Assembly (NCBI GenBank): GCA_009667805.1
Contig: CM019066.1
Span: 117,604,190 to 117,668,189 of the forward strand
DNA length: 64,000 nucleotides
Origin: Leptobrachium leishanense
Taxonomy: Eukaryota > Chordata > Amphibia > Anura > Megophryidae
Direction: 5' to 3'
The translations under genes were made by a program, and so were the position numbers. Of the stretch, positions 34,101-45,150 are shown in pieces. The stretch's first letter is position 1, and every line of letters begins with the position of its first letter. A model generated the notes under the pieces. That model had not been told where the DNA came from. It worked only from the letters and a program-made list of their open reading frames with translations, and did not search any database.

Positions 34101-34523
34101 ATCACCAGTTGTAAAACCCCCCAAATATCAGATACTCATCTCTCATCACGCGGAGAGAACAGCGGTCTGATCCGCCTCTTCTGGCCGCCAGGAGCAGAGT
34201 GAGACTGCTGAAAAAAGTCCCCAGTCACCCTTCGCGATCAATCAGCGTAATGCCCAAAGAGCTAAAACTGTGTAAAATTGGCTGATTAATGCCCTAACAT
34301 CGGACATATCTCAGCCGATGCAGGGGAAAAAAAATAATCAAGCTGCAGCAGTAACGGCTGTAACTCAATTTGGCAGTAGATGGTCAAATAGGCTATTTAC
34401 AGTAAGAAATACAATGGGAATATGACCAAATATTTCTTTCTGTAAAATTAATGAAATATGATTTTACAAAAAACCCTGGTTTTTGACAATGTTTTTTTGT
34501 AAAATCACTTGGTAGTGAAGGGG
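34101..34523. mobile_element. piggyBac-like element fragment
   Basis: AGAGCTAAAACTGTGTAAAA and GGCAGTAGATGGTCAAATAG match parts of 51090-52200. It ends GGTAGTGAAGGGG before TTAA (34524-34527). Confidence 0.5.
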
Positions 34524-34527
34524 TTAA

Positions 34528-35360
34528 ACTTTTCATAACAAATGCATCTCTCATCCCATTTCGGCATTCACGGCACTCTCCAGGTCTTCTCCCAACTCAG
34601 CAAAACATGTATTTTATGCCTACAATTATCCTGAAAAGGTTATATTGTTGGAATTATATGTATAATTTTTATATTCTTTGCTTATTTTATAATATTGCTT
34701 TAACAGAACTAGCTGTTTGGCCTTTCTTGTAATCTTCATAACACTTTTGTAATAATTTAAACAAATATAATTAGCCATTGATTTAATCATTTTTCTCAGT
34801 GTGTATTTGGTCAGCTGTGCACTCTGGAAAGTTAACATGGTTCCACTGCTGACTGGATCCCTGGCTCTTATTGTAACATAGAATAATTACTTATCTGTGT
34901 GCAAATTGTGTTACTTGAAGTGGCATGACTTTGAAGTAATAAGAGCTCAATGAAATTACATTGAGAAAATCGGCATTATGATTTCATTATATATAATTAA
35001 GTTTTCATGTAGCAATATTTTTTTTTAGCCTCTAATCATCAAACGGTGACTCAAATGTAGCCTTTGTTCTCAAACGCAGCAAATATGGTTTCACATTTCA
35101 TTGCTTGTATAAAATGTTCTTCCTGACCAATCTAATTAAACAATTTGCATAAAGGAAATAGACATTAAATTATTCAACTAACTTCATTAACACCTAGATT
35201 TTAAACTTCTGTTTATGGTACATTATTTGATCAGATACGGTGCAAAAATAAAAATCTGAATGGTAATTAAAGCATAATGATTGACAGAAAGACTTGCAGG
35301 ATTGATAATGGGAAAGTTTGCAAAATCGAACAATGTGTGTACCCTTGGAACGTTAACACT
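34528..35360. other. AT-rich sequence, nothing recognised
   Basis: About 830 bp, very AT-rich, no gene. Confidence 0.5.
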
Positions 35361-35781
35361 TAGGCTAGGGTCAAACAAACGCATTATTCGCAGCGACCGT
35401 CAAAAAGTGCGTCCGAACGCATTGACGTATTTTTTCACGGAATGCGGGAAAACGGCCATACGATGCGCATTTTCATGCGTGATTTGTTACGGATCCAAAC
35501 TAGGAAACTTTGGGTGTCTGGATGTTATGTTGGCCGGACATGAGTAGCGTCTGACGTCTCCTAATCACGCACACTCGCTGCTATGCGGGCGCAGCGCACT
35601 CTGTACGTCAGTACTAGCAGTTGTGCGTTCTCGAAAAAATGCATTCATTTGCAGCTTGCGTTGCGCGGCCAGACTTTCGCGCGGCCGTACTTCGTATATT
35701 GGCCGTCATTTGCTGCTACTGCGGCCGTGTTTAAGTGCGGCTGCACGCACGTTAAAAATGCGTTAGTCTGACCCCAGCCTT
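35361..35781. mobile_element. CpG-rich MITE, ends TAGGCTAGGGTCAAAC / TAAGGCTGGGGTCAGAC
   Basis: About 25-bp inverted ends (20 matches), interior rich in GCGTCC, GCGGCC and CGCGCGGCC. This is a sharp CpG island-like contrast with the AT-rich flanks. The small frames 35281-35771 are inside it and not a gene. Confidence 0.7.
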
Positions 35782-35782
35782 A

Positions 35783-37316
35783 TTTTCATAACATGTATGT
35801 TTTGCTAGATATTTGTAAATACCAATTTAAAGTAAACTTGCAAGAAATGCTGGCCAAGATACTGTTGGAGCGCTTTTGGACTTGCAAATGAATTGTAGAT
35901 CATAACACACTGACATTTAACTGACACGTGGAGGATGAACTCAAAGTGATTTGCTTAGGCACCAAGTGAATGAGAGGTGTGTGCAAAAACCTACATAATG
36001 TTACAGATTTATGTGGAAGGTAGTGACAATGATACATGATACCTCATTGATCAAGTTGGTGGTGAAATACATTAACGCAATAATGACAGACAACCCTTGT
36101 AACCATAAATACATTAAAAAAAGCCTTGCATCTGTAAACACATTTGATGTTGTGCTCATATTGTTGTTATGAGGTTTATCTCTCATGTTTCCAGAAGAAT
36201 GACCCCTGACAGAGGACCCAGGGCAGTGGGAGTGAAACCTGTATCAAAAGACCGTTGCCACGTGTGGTCATATGACAGCAAGATTATTTTTGGCATTGTA
36301 GGTATATGTAACATCTAACAATATACAGTATAATCATGCTTCGAAGTTTGAGGAGCAAATTATATTGTGTAAAAGTGAAGGACATGATAATTGCTCAGAA
36401 AATAAAGTACAAAGATAGAAACAACTTTTTATTATATTCCTTAAAGTTTTCAGGTGTGTAATTAATTTCCCTCTAAACAACCAGCTACCCTGAAATATTT
36501 TTTATTCTTTTAATTAAGTTTTTCTTACCATCTGCTCCAAGTTAAGTAACTCTTTATACTGGAATCATTCTGATACATGTATAGTACAGAAATTGAACGT
36601 AGGCCTGAAGCTCTCACCATTGTGTATGCAAATCTATCAAAGTCTAAAACAAACCAATACTTTACTTAAATAAGACAAAGTCATAAAAACCTATTGCAAG
36701 CAATAGATTTAAGGTGTTATTCACGAAACATGGTTGTTTTAGGTCAACAATGGCAGATTTTCTTTAGCAAACTATGGTGGAACCAAATGTGTCAGTATGT
36801 CACATTCCAAATTTCTAGTTCTTAAGGTGAACCTGTCATGCATAGCCATGCATTATCATACAATCTTAATTAGAAAGTCAATTAGTATGTGTCACATAGT
36901 CCCAGGGAACCTGTATAAGTATGGAAATAATATTAACTACTAAATTGATTACTATATACTACAGGGGGGTCCTTCATTGACAAGCTACAGGATATCAAAC
37001 CTTTTCTAATTAATGAAATAAACTCTGTTTCCCCCTATGGATGCTACATGTTGACGGGAAGTCCTTTCACATACTTTCTATTAGCATGTAGTAGTTATGT
37101 GTTTAACGGTCTGTGCATTTTGATTGACCGTCTTGGTGACAGCATTTTTATAGGAATAAAAATAATGCTAACAGTGAAAATGAGAATATTTGAAGCTCTG
37201 CCATTCAGGTTAAAACAAATTGATGTAAGCCATTGTTGTGATTGTTTAGTAAAGCCTCATTGGATTGGAGTGCCTTGTCTCCTAATCATCTTTCTATTGA
37301 AGTTACAATAAACCTA
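35783..37316. other. AT-rich sequence, nothing firmly recognised
   Basis: About 1.5 kb. At 36205-36250 there is a faint hammerhead-like resemblance (CCTGACAGAGGACCC then GTGGGAGTGAAACCTG), too diverged to call. Confidence 0.4.
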
Positions 37317-37498
37317 CAGGGTTATTCAGAGATAGATGAAAAGCAGGAGAATGACTGGAGAAGGGAAAATTCTAGGTCAAAATAGCTGATTTGGAAAGTG
37401 AGATAAATGGGAAAATTTTTCTGGTTTGGCTATTTTGACCTAGAATTTTCCCTTTTCCAGTCATTCTCCTGTTTTTCACCTCTCTTTGAATATCCCTG
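37317..37498. mobile_element. 182-bp MITE with near-perfect long TIRs and TA flanks
   Basis: CAGGGTTATTCAGAGATAGA at the left and TCTCTTTGAATATCCCTG at the right; the arms pair over about 70 bp, so the element is almost a complete hairpin. TA flanks both ends (37315-37316, 37499-37500), pointing to Tc1/mariner mobilisation. The tips equal those of the larger TIR family at 24297. Confidence 0.85.
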
Positions 37499-37604
37499 TA
37501 TAATTCTCTAAAGGGACCCCTCTCCCTCCCAATCAGGAGGAGATTAAAGTAATAGAGAGGTACTGCTGGAAAGGGAAGTCTGACCTTTCCAGTGATGCCT
37601 CTCT

Positions 37605-38100
37605 TTAACCCCTGAGGTGGCGGTCCATGATCCTGCACCATTTGCCACCGGATCGTGGACCTCTCCTGGAGCTGGCTGACATTTTGGATGTCAGCCAAGC
37701 CTCTGGATCTCTCCCCGCCCACTGACATCATCATCGCACATGGCAAGTGTGAGAATTAACCCCTAGCTGCCAAGGAGTTTCCCTATGGTAACCCTATGGT
37801 GGAGGTGGGTGGGTCCTTTCGACCCCCTTATCTCCGATCCGTTTAAGATAGATGTTAATGTTTGGTATCATTGGAAAGGCCAGAGCATGGCCGTTCCAAT
37901 GTTACAAACATGTTAAAGGTATATAAAAAAATAACAATTTTATAAAAATAAAAGTGTTGTATTATTAATGCAGCACTATTGTTCACATTTAAATTATAAT
38001 GTGAACAATGATGCTGCACTAATGATTTTTTTAGTTTTTTTAGCTAAAAATCACGTAATTTCTTGGCTGCCGTGAATAGCTTCCTCCTTTGGTCCTAGAA
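37605..38100. mobile_element. Rearranged piggyBac-like element fragments
   Basis: TTAACCCCTGAGGTGGCGG at 37605 and TTAACCCCTAGCTGCCAAGG at 37756, with GACATTTTGGATGTCAGCCA between. Word sharing with 20860-21060 in reverse order. Ends cannot be paired. Confidence 0.45.
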
Positions 38101-39033
38101 CTCCAACACAGCAGAACTGTACAGCATCTTTTACATATTTTATATTGTCCCCAATATCTCGGACGACACTGATAGTACTAGGTCAAACATAATGGTTTAT
38201 TGTAGGAATGCATAGGAGAGAGATGACCCAATTACGGGTCGAATGAGTGTAAAGGCGCTGGTATTATACTATGGAGAGGTTAAATTGATGATGTACCAGA
38301 ATGCAACTCACCGTTTAGGTGTATCCCTCACCCAACAACAATACATAAAAAAACAAAATACCGCAGTATATTCGGGAGCGCAAATAAATAGTCTGTCTCC
38401 TTAGGGTAATAGTCTTAAGTTCCTTAGGAATCTTCAAAAAGATCTTTAAATCTTCAGTGGAATCTCCAATCACAAAGCCAATATGCAATGAAGAAGAGAA
38501 AAAGAGAGAACATTTGGGCAATATCGTGTAATATATATATGCCAATCTGTGTATTCTTATGGAAAAAACTCACAAGCGTGGAGCTAGATAGCTCAATGGG
38601 TGTAGACAGTTGAGTCACTATGGGGGACTCCTCCCTTCAGTTTTAGCAGTTCCTAATCTCCTGTTCAACTCAATGGATTTTTCACAGCAGGTGTACCTCA
38701 AAGGAAATGTACATAGCGTGATAACGTCATAGTAGGAGAGAGGAAGAGAACTTGATGGAAAGGTACTCACATGTACATGAACCTCCTGTATGGTGGTTCC
38801 GTATTACCGCAATAGACCACTTTATAGGGGGTCTGAGCCTCTGTCTGAATGTGTAGTTGGCGTCCAGTGGATGTGGTAGATGAGTAACGATGGGCAGATG
38901 AATAAAGGAGTGGGCAAAAAGTGTATATATATATACACTATAAAGTAGACATGGAGATGGTGGTGGGCAAAAAATATTTAATAAACCACTTAAAAAAACA
39001 TGTTTAAAACAAGGTATTAAAAAGGATTGCGGG

Positions 39034-39089
39034 GGTCATCGAGACGCGTTTCTCTTACTGAACTGTAAGCTTCCTCAGTCGAATGAACC
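39034..39089 (-). ncRNA. Hammerhead-ribozyme-like motif 5 (best core)
   Basis: On the minus strand: stem I 5' GG-TCA-TCGA (single-T bulges); core CTGAGGA, an exact match to the hammerhead CUGANGA; stem II CTTAC, loop AGTTCA, GTAAG (with AG before and A after it unpaired); GAAAC, loop GC, GTC with C at the cleavage site; stem I 3' TCGA-TGA-CC. The unpaired bases flanking stem II are not standard. Confidence 0.6.
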
Positions 39090-39091
39090 AC

Positions 39092-39131
39092 CATTCATTC
39101 AACTGAGGAAGCTTACAGTTCGGTAAGAGAA
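39092..39131 (+). ncRNA. Hammerhead-like motif 6, truncated before the cleavage site
   Basis: CTGAGGA at 39103-39109, stem II CTTAC/GTAAG with one loop change, then GAAA at 39129. CGCGTC is absent; the sequence jumps to the foldback arm AAAATCCATTGAGG. It cannot self-cleave. Confidence 0.55.
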
Positions 39132-40310
39132 AAATCCATTGAGGTGAACAGGAGATTAGGAACTGCTACGACTGAAGGGAGGAGTCCCCCATAGTGACTC
39201 AACTGTCCACACCCATTGAGCTATCTAGCTCCACGCTTGTGAGTTTTTTCCATAAGAATACACAGATTGGCATATATATGTTACACGATATTGCCCAAAT
39301 GTTCTCTCTTTTTCTCTTCTTCATTGCATATTGGCGATTCCACTGAAGATTTAAAGATCTTTTTGAAGATTCCTAAGGAACTTAAGACTATTACCCTAAG
39401 GAGACAGACTATTTATTTGCGCTCCCGAATATACTGCGGTATTTTGTTTTTTTATTTATTGTAGGAATGCACCTAGACCAATACAAGTATCGAATTCGGT
39501 TCCGATATCATGATCTGCACAAGTATTTGGTACTCATGCAGATGCCCCTGATATCTCCCCCGATACCGGAACCCAGCGCTGAGCTGGCTTGCCTGCACCC
39601 GAGGGTCTGGGGCGGCTGGCTGAATGCTCCAGCAGCATTCTACCATGGTCCTGAGGCTGGTCGTGTTTCATCGAGAGGCCGCAAAGGATTAGAGCGGCTG
39701 CTCGGTGGTAACCCCCCCCCAGCCGCGATCTCGCAAGATTCTTCAGTTTGAAATCTCGAACTGCGCATAATCTCGCAAGACCGCAGCTGGGAGGGTTGCC
39801 AATGAGTGGCGCCCTAAACATTTGCAGCTGCTCGATGGAACCTGGCCAGCCACAGGGGCATGGTTGAATGCCACTAGAGCATTCAGCCAGTTACCCCAGT
39901 GTCTGCATCTGAGGTCTGATGTGAATATATATATATATATATGAGGGAGGTGTGGCAGGTAGCCCTGACAGCGCATCAATAGTGCAAAACAGTGGAATGC
40001 AATTGAAACATTTGCATATGCATATATAAATAATGAAATAAAGTGCATCAATAGTAGGCACAATAGTGAAATAAAGTGCAACAAAACAGTAAGGTGCAGC
40101 GGTGCCTTAAAAGAATAAAACCAGCAGGGCTAAGTGCAATAGTGCATATAGGAGGATACGTAGATACCTGTAGATAATAATCAATAAAGTGCACAAATTA
40201 AATGTCCATTGCGAATCCGATGGACATGCACAAAAAGTGCAAAAAATGTCCAATATTTCAATTGAGTGCAATAGTGCGTATAGCAGTCTGTGAAAATGGA
40301 AGATAAAATA

Positions 40311-41377
40311 TAGGGACCTGCGAAGCTTCGAAATTCGATTCGAAATCGAATCGCTGGTCGAATTCGAATTTGCAGCTCGATTCGAAAAAATTTCGAATTG
40401 GGAAGATCGCAGCGTGCCTCCAGATGCTCAGCACGCGGCACACGGCTGGGAACATCACAGCACGCTGCTAGGAGCCGCCCACCCCAAGGTTCAGAGGAAG
40501 CTGCGGTGGAAGGAAGCTGCGTAGAGGCCCTGGACGGAGTCTGAACTGGAGCTGTGGACGTGTTCGGAGGTCGGAGGACAGAGCGAGGAGAGAGTACAGG
40601 CTGGGCTGTGTCGTGTCACGTTTGGATGGTGCTGGTGAGTATAATTTAATTAACTATCGGTATCCCTGTCACGTTTACAATGTGCTTCTTTTGCAGGAAG
40701 CCAGAAGATGGCCGCGGGGGGGGGGGTGGGTGATCCAGGGGGGGCCCTTACCCATCATTTTTTTATGCAGAACAAATGAGAGAAAAAAAAGGAATCAAAT
40801 GTAAAAAGAAAAACCCTGGCATTAGCTAGCAACTATACATGAACAATATATTTTAATTTTGCCAAGCCAATTTTTTTTTATTTAAAGCTGGCATTTATTT
40901 ATTTGCTGCTCATTTTTTATATATCCATAAAAAAATCTAATAATTATATATGGGGGTCACTCTGTCTGCTCTGTGTGGGAGATAATCATATGGGGGTCAC
41001 TCTGCTCTGTGTGGGAGATAATCATATGGGGGTCACTCTGCTCTGTGTGGGAGATAATTATATAATTTATAATAATTAATAATTTTTAAATATATAAATC
41101 ATATACAAGTTTTTTTTACGTTTCATGATGTGTAGGTTTGCTATAGACTAGTATATTAAGCCCATCACTGTTAGATTGCAGCTTTAACGTCAGCTGAACC
41201 TGAGGCTGTATACACAAACAAAGCATACCTATCCAAGCTGTGTATCGTACACGAAAGCATCACTTTTCAGAAGTTTTCGATTCGATTCGATTCGATATTC
41301 GATTCGAGTTAGAACCTTTACAGCCGATTCGATTCGTGATTCGATTCGAGCGAAAATTTATGATTCGCAGGGTCCTA
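40311..41377. mobile_element. hAT-like element with perfect 8-bp duplication ATAAAATA
   Basis: Tip TAGGGACCTGCGAAG at the left; inverted right tip TAGGACCCTGCGAATC. ATAAAATA at 40303-40310 and 41378-41385. Both subterminal regions are dense in ATTCGA words (for example GATTCGATTCGATTCGATAT). 1,067 bp, no transposase. Confidence 0.9.
40948..41058. repeat. Three-copy minisatellite
   Basis: ATGGGGGTCACTCTG, CTCTGTGTGGGAGATAAT repeated three times; period 36 bp, the first copy being four bases longer. Confidence 0.9.
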
Positions 41378-42581
41378 ATAAAATATTCAGGAGTCCTAAT
41401 GTTTGTGGTGCTCTTTCTTATTCCGGTGGAAAGTTCGTCACGTCCGCGATTTCATAAAAGAGAAGCACACGGGGAAATCTTTGGTGCAGGAGATCTTATG
41501 ACAAATCGGGCAAAGATTATTATTGGTAGAGGTATATACCACTCACATTTAAATGAGCCTTTAAGTGACAAACTTTCCACCGGAATAAGAAGGAGCACCA
41601 CAAACATTAGGACTCTTGAGTATTTTATCTTCCATTTTCACAGACTGCTATACGCACTATTGCACTTAATTGAAATATTGGACACTTTTTGCACTTTCAG
41701 AGTTGTTTGTGTTGTGTCTTGCATTTCAGTGTGAGGACAGAAATTTGAGCATGAGCTCGATCAGTTTAGGGCCAGTTTGTGTGTGCTAATTGTGCTACGT
41801 TACCTGCTGATTACCATTCTTGGTGCTTAATTTCTCTCATTGTGGGAGCCCCTTTAAAAGGATTATACGTTGCATTGATTGTTCATGTTATCATTGAGCA
41901 CTGCCATTAATACTGGGTTCCTTTCCAATATACCCTGCAATGCTTGTTGTATATGTATGTTTTTAATTTTTTCGCTCTGGGAGTGTCTAATTGGTTAATA
42001 ATAAATGTTCTTTTTCATTTAGTCACTCCTCTAGTACTATTTAACAGTTCATGCTAACTGTTGATTAGTTTTTGATGTGTACAATTTGTAGGTCAGGTTC
42101 AATCCTGAAGTAGAGTGAGTGCTGCCCCTACTTCCTGGTAGGGACAGGTGATTACTATTTGGGGTGTCCCTGTAGGTCACAGGGTCCTCCACCTTCTTCC
42201 TTCAATCCTTCACTTTATTGATTATTATCTACAGGTATCTACGTATCCTCCTATATGCACTATTGCACTATTGGTTTTATTCTTTTAAGGCACCGCTGCA
42301 ATTTACTGTTTTGTTGCACTTTATTTCACTATTGTGCCTACTATTGATGCACTTTATTTCATTATTTATATATGCATATGCAAACGTTTCAATTGCATTC
42401 CAGTGTTTTGCACTATTGTTTAGCACAGATTTTGGTTGTTTTTTCTGTGTTTTTTATCCCAGGGCGGCATCATATCACTTACTGGTTATAACTTATCATC
42501 ATAATTGCATTTATTGGTAAAAACAATATATAACTTTATAGGCGCCCACGCTTTAGGGTATATAGCTTTATACCCACACTC

Positions 42582-42585
<4 letters not shown>

Positions 42586-42615
<30 letters not shown>
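42586..42615. repeat. (TA)n microsatellite
   Basis: About 15 TA units just 3' of the L2 element tail. Confidence 0.95.
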
Positions 42616-42619
<4 letters not shown>

Positions 42620-42650
42620 CAAGGGTTGTGGTGGAAGACTAAAAGCAAGA

Positions 42651-44556
42651 TAATTATTATTATTATTTATTATTATTATTATTTTATAAAGCGCCAGCAT
42701 ATTCCGCAGCGCTGTACAATAAGCACAGTACAGACAGGGTTACAATACATTGAACAACATTTGACAAACAGTACAGGAGGAGATGAGGGCCCTATTCCCG
42801 TAGGAACTCACAATCTAGGAGGGTTGGGGTTGGAAACAGGAGGAGAGGACTGTAAGGTGAGAGTGATTGATGGTTGCGTCAGTGAGTTGGGTGGTAGGCT
42901 TCCCTAAATAGGAATGTTTTAAGGGAGCGTTTGAAGGAAGAGAAGTTAGGGGAAAGTCTGACAGCACGAGGGAGAGCGTTCCAGAGAGTGGGGGCTGCGC
43001 GTGAGAAATCCTGCAGTCTATCATGGGAAGAGGTGATGCGGGGAGAAGCTAGGCGCAGGTCACTGTTTGACCTTAGGGAGCGGGCTGGGGTGTATTTGGT
43101 GATTAGTGAGGACAGGTAGTGGGGCGCTGAGTTAGTGAGGGTTTTGTAGGTAAGGATAAGGATTTTGAACTTAATTCTGCAGTGGATGGGGAGCCAGTGA
43201 AGGGACTCGCAGAGGGGAGCGGCAGAGACAGAGCGGCGGGTGAAGTGAATTAGCCTGACGGAGGCGTTCAGGATGGATTGTAGGGGGAGAGGCGGGACAG
43301 AGGGAGGCCAGATAAGAGATTATTGCAATAGTCGAGTCGGGAGATTACCAGGGCGTGTATGAGTTGTTTTGTGGTGACAGCGGTAAGAAATGGCCGAATT
43401 CTGGAAATATTACGCAGTTGGTATCGGCAGGAGGAGGAAAGAGACTTGATGTGGGGGATGAAGGAAAGAGCAGAGTCCAGTGTAACTCCAAGACAGCGAA
43501 CTTGGTTTGATGGGGAGATGGTGATACCCTCCACCGTGATAGAGAAGTCAGGAGGTGGGGAGGCATTAGAGGGAGGAATAAGTAGGAGCTCAGTCTTTGA
43601 CATGTTGATCTTTAGGTGGTGGGAGGCCATCCAGGAGGAGATGCCAGATAAACAGTCACTGACTTTTGAAAGGACAGGGGGAGAGAGATCAGGGGTAGAG
43701 AGGTAGATCTGAGTGTCATCAGCGTAGAGGTGGTAATTAAAGCCAAAGCTGTTGATGATTTTGCCCAGGGAGGAGGTGTAGATGGAAAAGAGCAGAGGAC
43801 CAAGGACAGAGCCTTGAGGTACACCAACAGATAGAGGCAATGAAGAGGAGGAGTTACCAGCAAAGGACACACAGAAGGACCTGTTGGATAAATAGGAGTC
43901 AACCCAAGCAAGTGCAGTGTCACCGAGACCCAGAGAGTTGAGGGTCTGTAGAAGGAGGGGGTGGTCAACAGTGTCAAAAGCAGCCGAGAGGTCAAGCAGG
44001 ATGAGAATAGAATAGTGGCCGTGTTTTTTAGCAGTTAGGAGGTCGTTGGTGACTTTGGTGAGGGCAGTTTCAGTTGAGTGTAGCGGACGGAAGCCAGATT
44101 GCAGGGGGTCAAGTAGGGAATTGGAGGACAGGAAGAGGGAGAGGCGGTTGAAGACTAGTTTTTCTAAGAGCTTTGATGTGAAGGGAAGCAGGGATACAGG
44201 GCGGTAGTTGGATGGAGAGTTGGTGTCTAGGGATGGTTTCTTTAGTAAAGGGGTAACTAGCGCGTGTTTGAAGGCGGATGGAAAGGAGCCAGTGGAGAGA
44301 GATAGGTTGAAGATGTGTGTGAGAGCAGGGGTGAGGGAGGAGGAGAGGGGAGGAATTAGATGTGAGGGAATGGGGTCGAGCGGGCACGTGGTGAGATGTG
44401 AGGAGGACAATAAGGAATTGACTTCCTCCTCAGTGGTTGGGAGGAAGCGGCAGAGGGTGGCAGAGGGGACCTGTGGGAGTGGAGGTGGCAGATAACTATC
44501 TTGTGTTGGATAAAAAGCCTCTACACTATAATAAGTGTGTTCTGCAATAATAAACA
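42651..44556 (-). mobile_element. 5'-truncated L2-type LINE
   Basis: The minus-strand 3' end is CGCAGCGCTGTAC-side sequence GCGGAATATGCTGGCGCTTT then an ATA-rich tail (42651-42690). Reverse transcriptase coding sequence begins abruptly at 44557, so the endonuclease part and ORF1 are lost. Relatives of the tail lie at 2120, 50621 and 59502/63025. Confidence 0.92.
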
Positions 44557-44557
44557 T
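43268..44557 (-). pseudogene. L2 LINE reverse transcriptase, longest intact frame
   Basis: 429 codons. RT fingers [20 protein letters not shown] at about 115-134, motif [15 protein letters not shown] (Asp189), motif [15 protein letters not shown] at about 245, catalytic motif [12 protein letters not shown] (Asp280, Asp281), motif D KINMSKTE, then thumb/C-terminal [15 protein letters not shown] single-base shift near 43290 ends this frame with a stop at 43268; the C-terminal Cys/His-poor tail continues in another frame to about 42905. The catalytic residues are intact. Coding quality is better than for the other L2 fragments, so this copy is relatively young. Confidence 0.92.
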
Positions 44558-44568
44558 ATATATATATA

Positions 44569-44661
44569 TATATTATAAAATCCAACAAATGGCTGCATTC
44601 TAATAAATTTTGTTATTTTATTTTTGATCGAGTGCAGCCATTTGTTGGATTTTATATATTG
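44569..44661. repeat. Hairpin around CCAACAAATGGCTGCA
   Basis: ATAAAATCCAACAAATGGCTGC (44575 on) pairs with GCAGCCATTTGTTGGATTTTAT ending about 44657, with a loop of about 40 bases. Lies at the 5' truncation point of the L2. Confidence 0.85.
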
Positions 44662-44749
44662 CATACAGGCCTAGCACCTCTTCTTTCACTGTTTAATTTT
44701 GAAAGCTGTTGCTGGACGTTTTATATATTATATATATTTATATGCATTT

Positions 44750-45150
44750 ACACTCTGGTCTGGGATCTGAGTGGGTATACATGTATCTGGGGTCTGTGCC
44801 TGTGTATACATTTTTCTGGGGTCTAAGTGGGTATACATGTACCTTGGGTCTGTGCCTGGGTATACATGATTCTGAGGTTTGTGCCTGGGTATTCATGATT
44901 CTCGGGTCTGATTGGGTATACATGATTCTGAGGTTTGTGCCTGGGTATTCATGATTCTCGGGTCTGATTGGGTATACATGATTCTGAGGTTTGTGCCTGG
45001 GTATTCATGATTCTGGGGTCTGAGTGGATATACATAATTCTGTGGTCTGAGTGGGTATACATGTAACTGAGGTCTAAGTGGATATACATGTATCTGAGGT
45101 CTATTTTGTATACATGTATCTGTTGTCTGTGCCTGGGTAGACATTTATCT
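44750..45150. repeat. Minisatellite GGGTATACATGNNTCTGNGGTCTG
   Basis: About a dozen units of roughly 33 bp, with a 66-bp higher-order period around 44850-45010 (GTGCCTGGGTATTCATGATTC alternating with GATTGGGTATACATGATTCT). Confidence 0.9.

Larger units (their letters stand above)
38213..39454. mobile_element. Penelope-like foldback insertion with a 17-bp target duplication
   Basis: The 17 bases TTTATTGTAGGAATGCA occur at 38196-38212 and 39455-39471, framing this 1.24-kb insert. The insert holds inverted arms: 38349-38690 pairs with 39126-39448 (for example CTCCACGCTTGTGAGTTTTT at the right against AAAAACTCACAAGCGTGGAG at the left). Two hammerhead-like motifs lie head-to-head in the turn. There is no reverse transcriptase, so this is a non-autonomous or truncated copy. 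Assignment to the Penelope group rests on ribozyme plus inverted-end architecture. Confidence 0.72.
39977..42425. repeat. Second large foldback, AATAGTGCA-rich arms
   Basis: 39977-40200 pairs with 42208-42420 (GGATACGTAGATACCTGTAG against CTACAGGTATCTACGTATCC). 40225-40310 plus 41378-41445 pairs with 41568-41701 (CATTAGGACTCTTGAGTATT side). The left inner arm is split by a hAT element. The right arm carries about 500 bp (41702-42207) not found at the left. Confidence 0.8.

Noticed and set aside
36195..36250. A seventh hammerhead-like motif
   Set aside because: Core (CTGACAGA) and the GAAACCTGTATC segment depart at several invariant positions and stem I does not pair; too weak to call.
40948..41058. 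Possible CRISPR-like array of 36-bp units
   Set aside because: Units are back to back without unique spacers and the DNA is eukaryotic.
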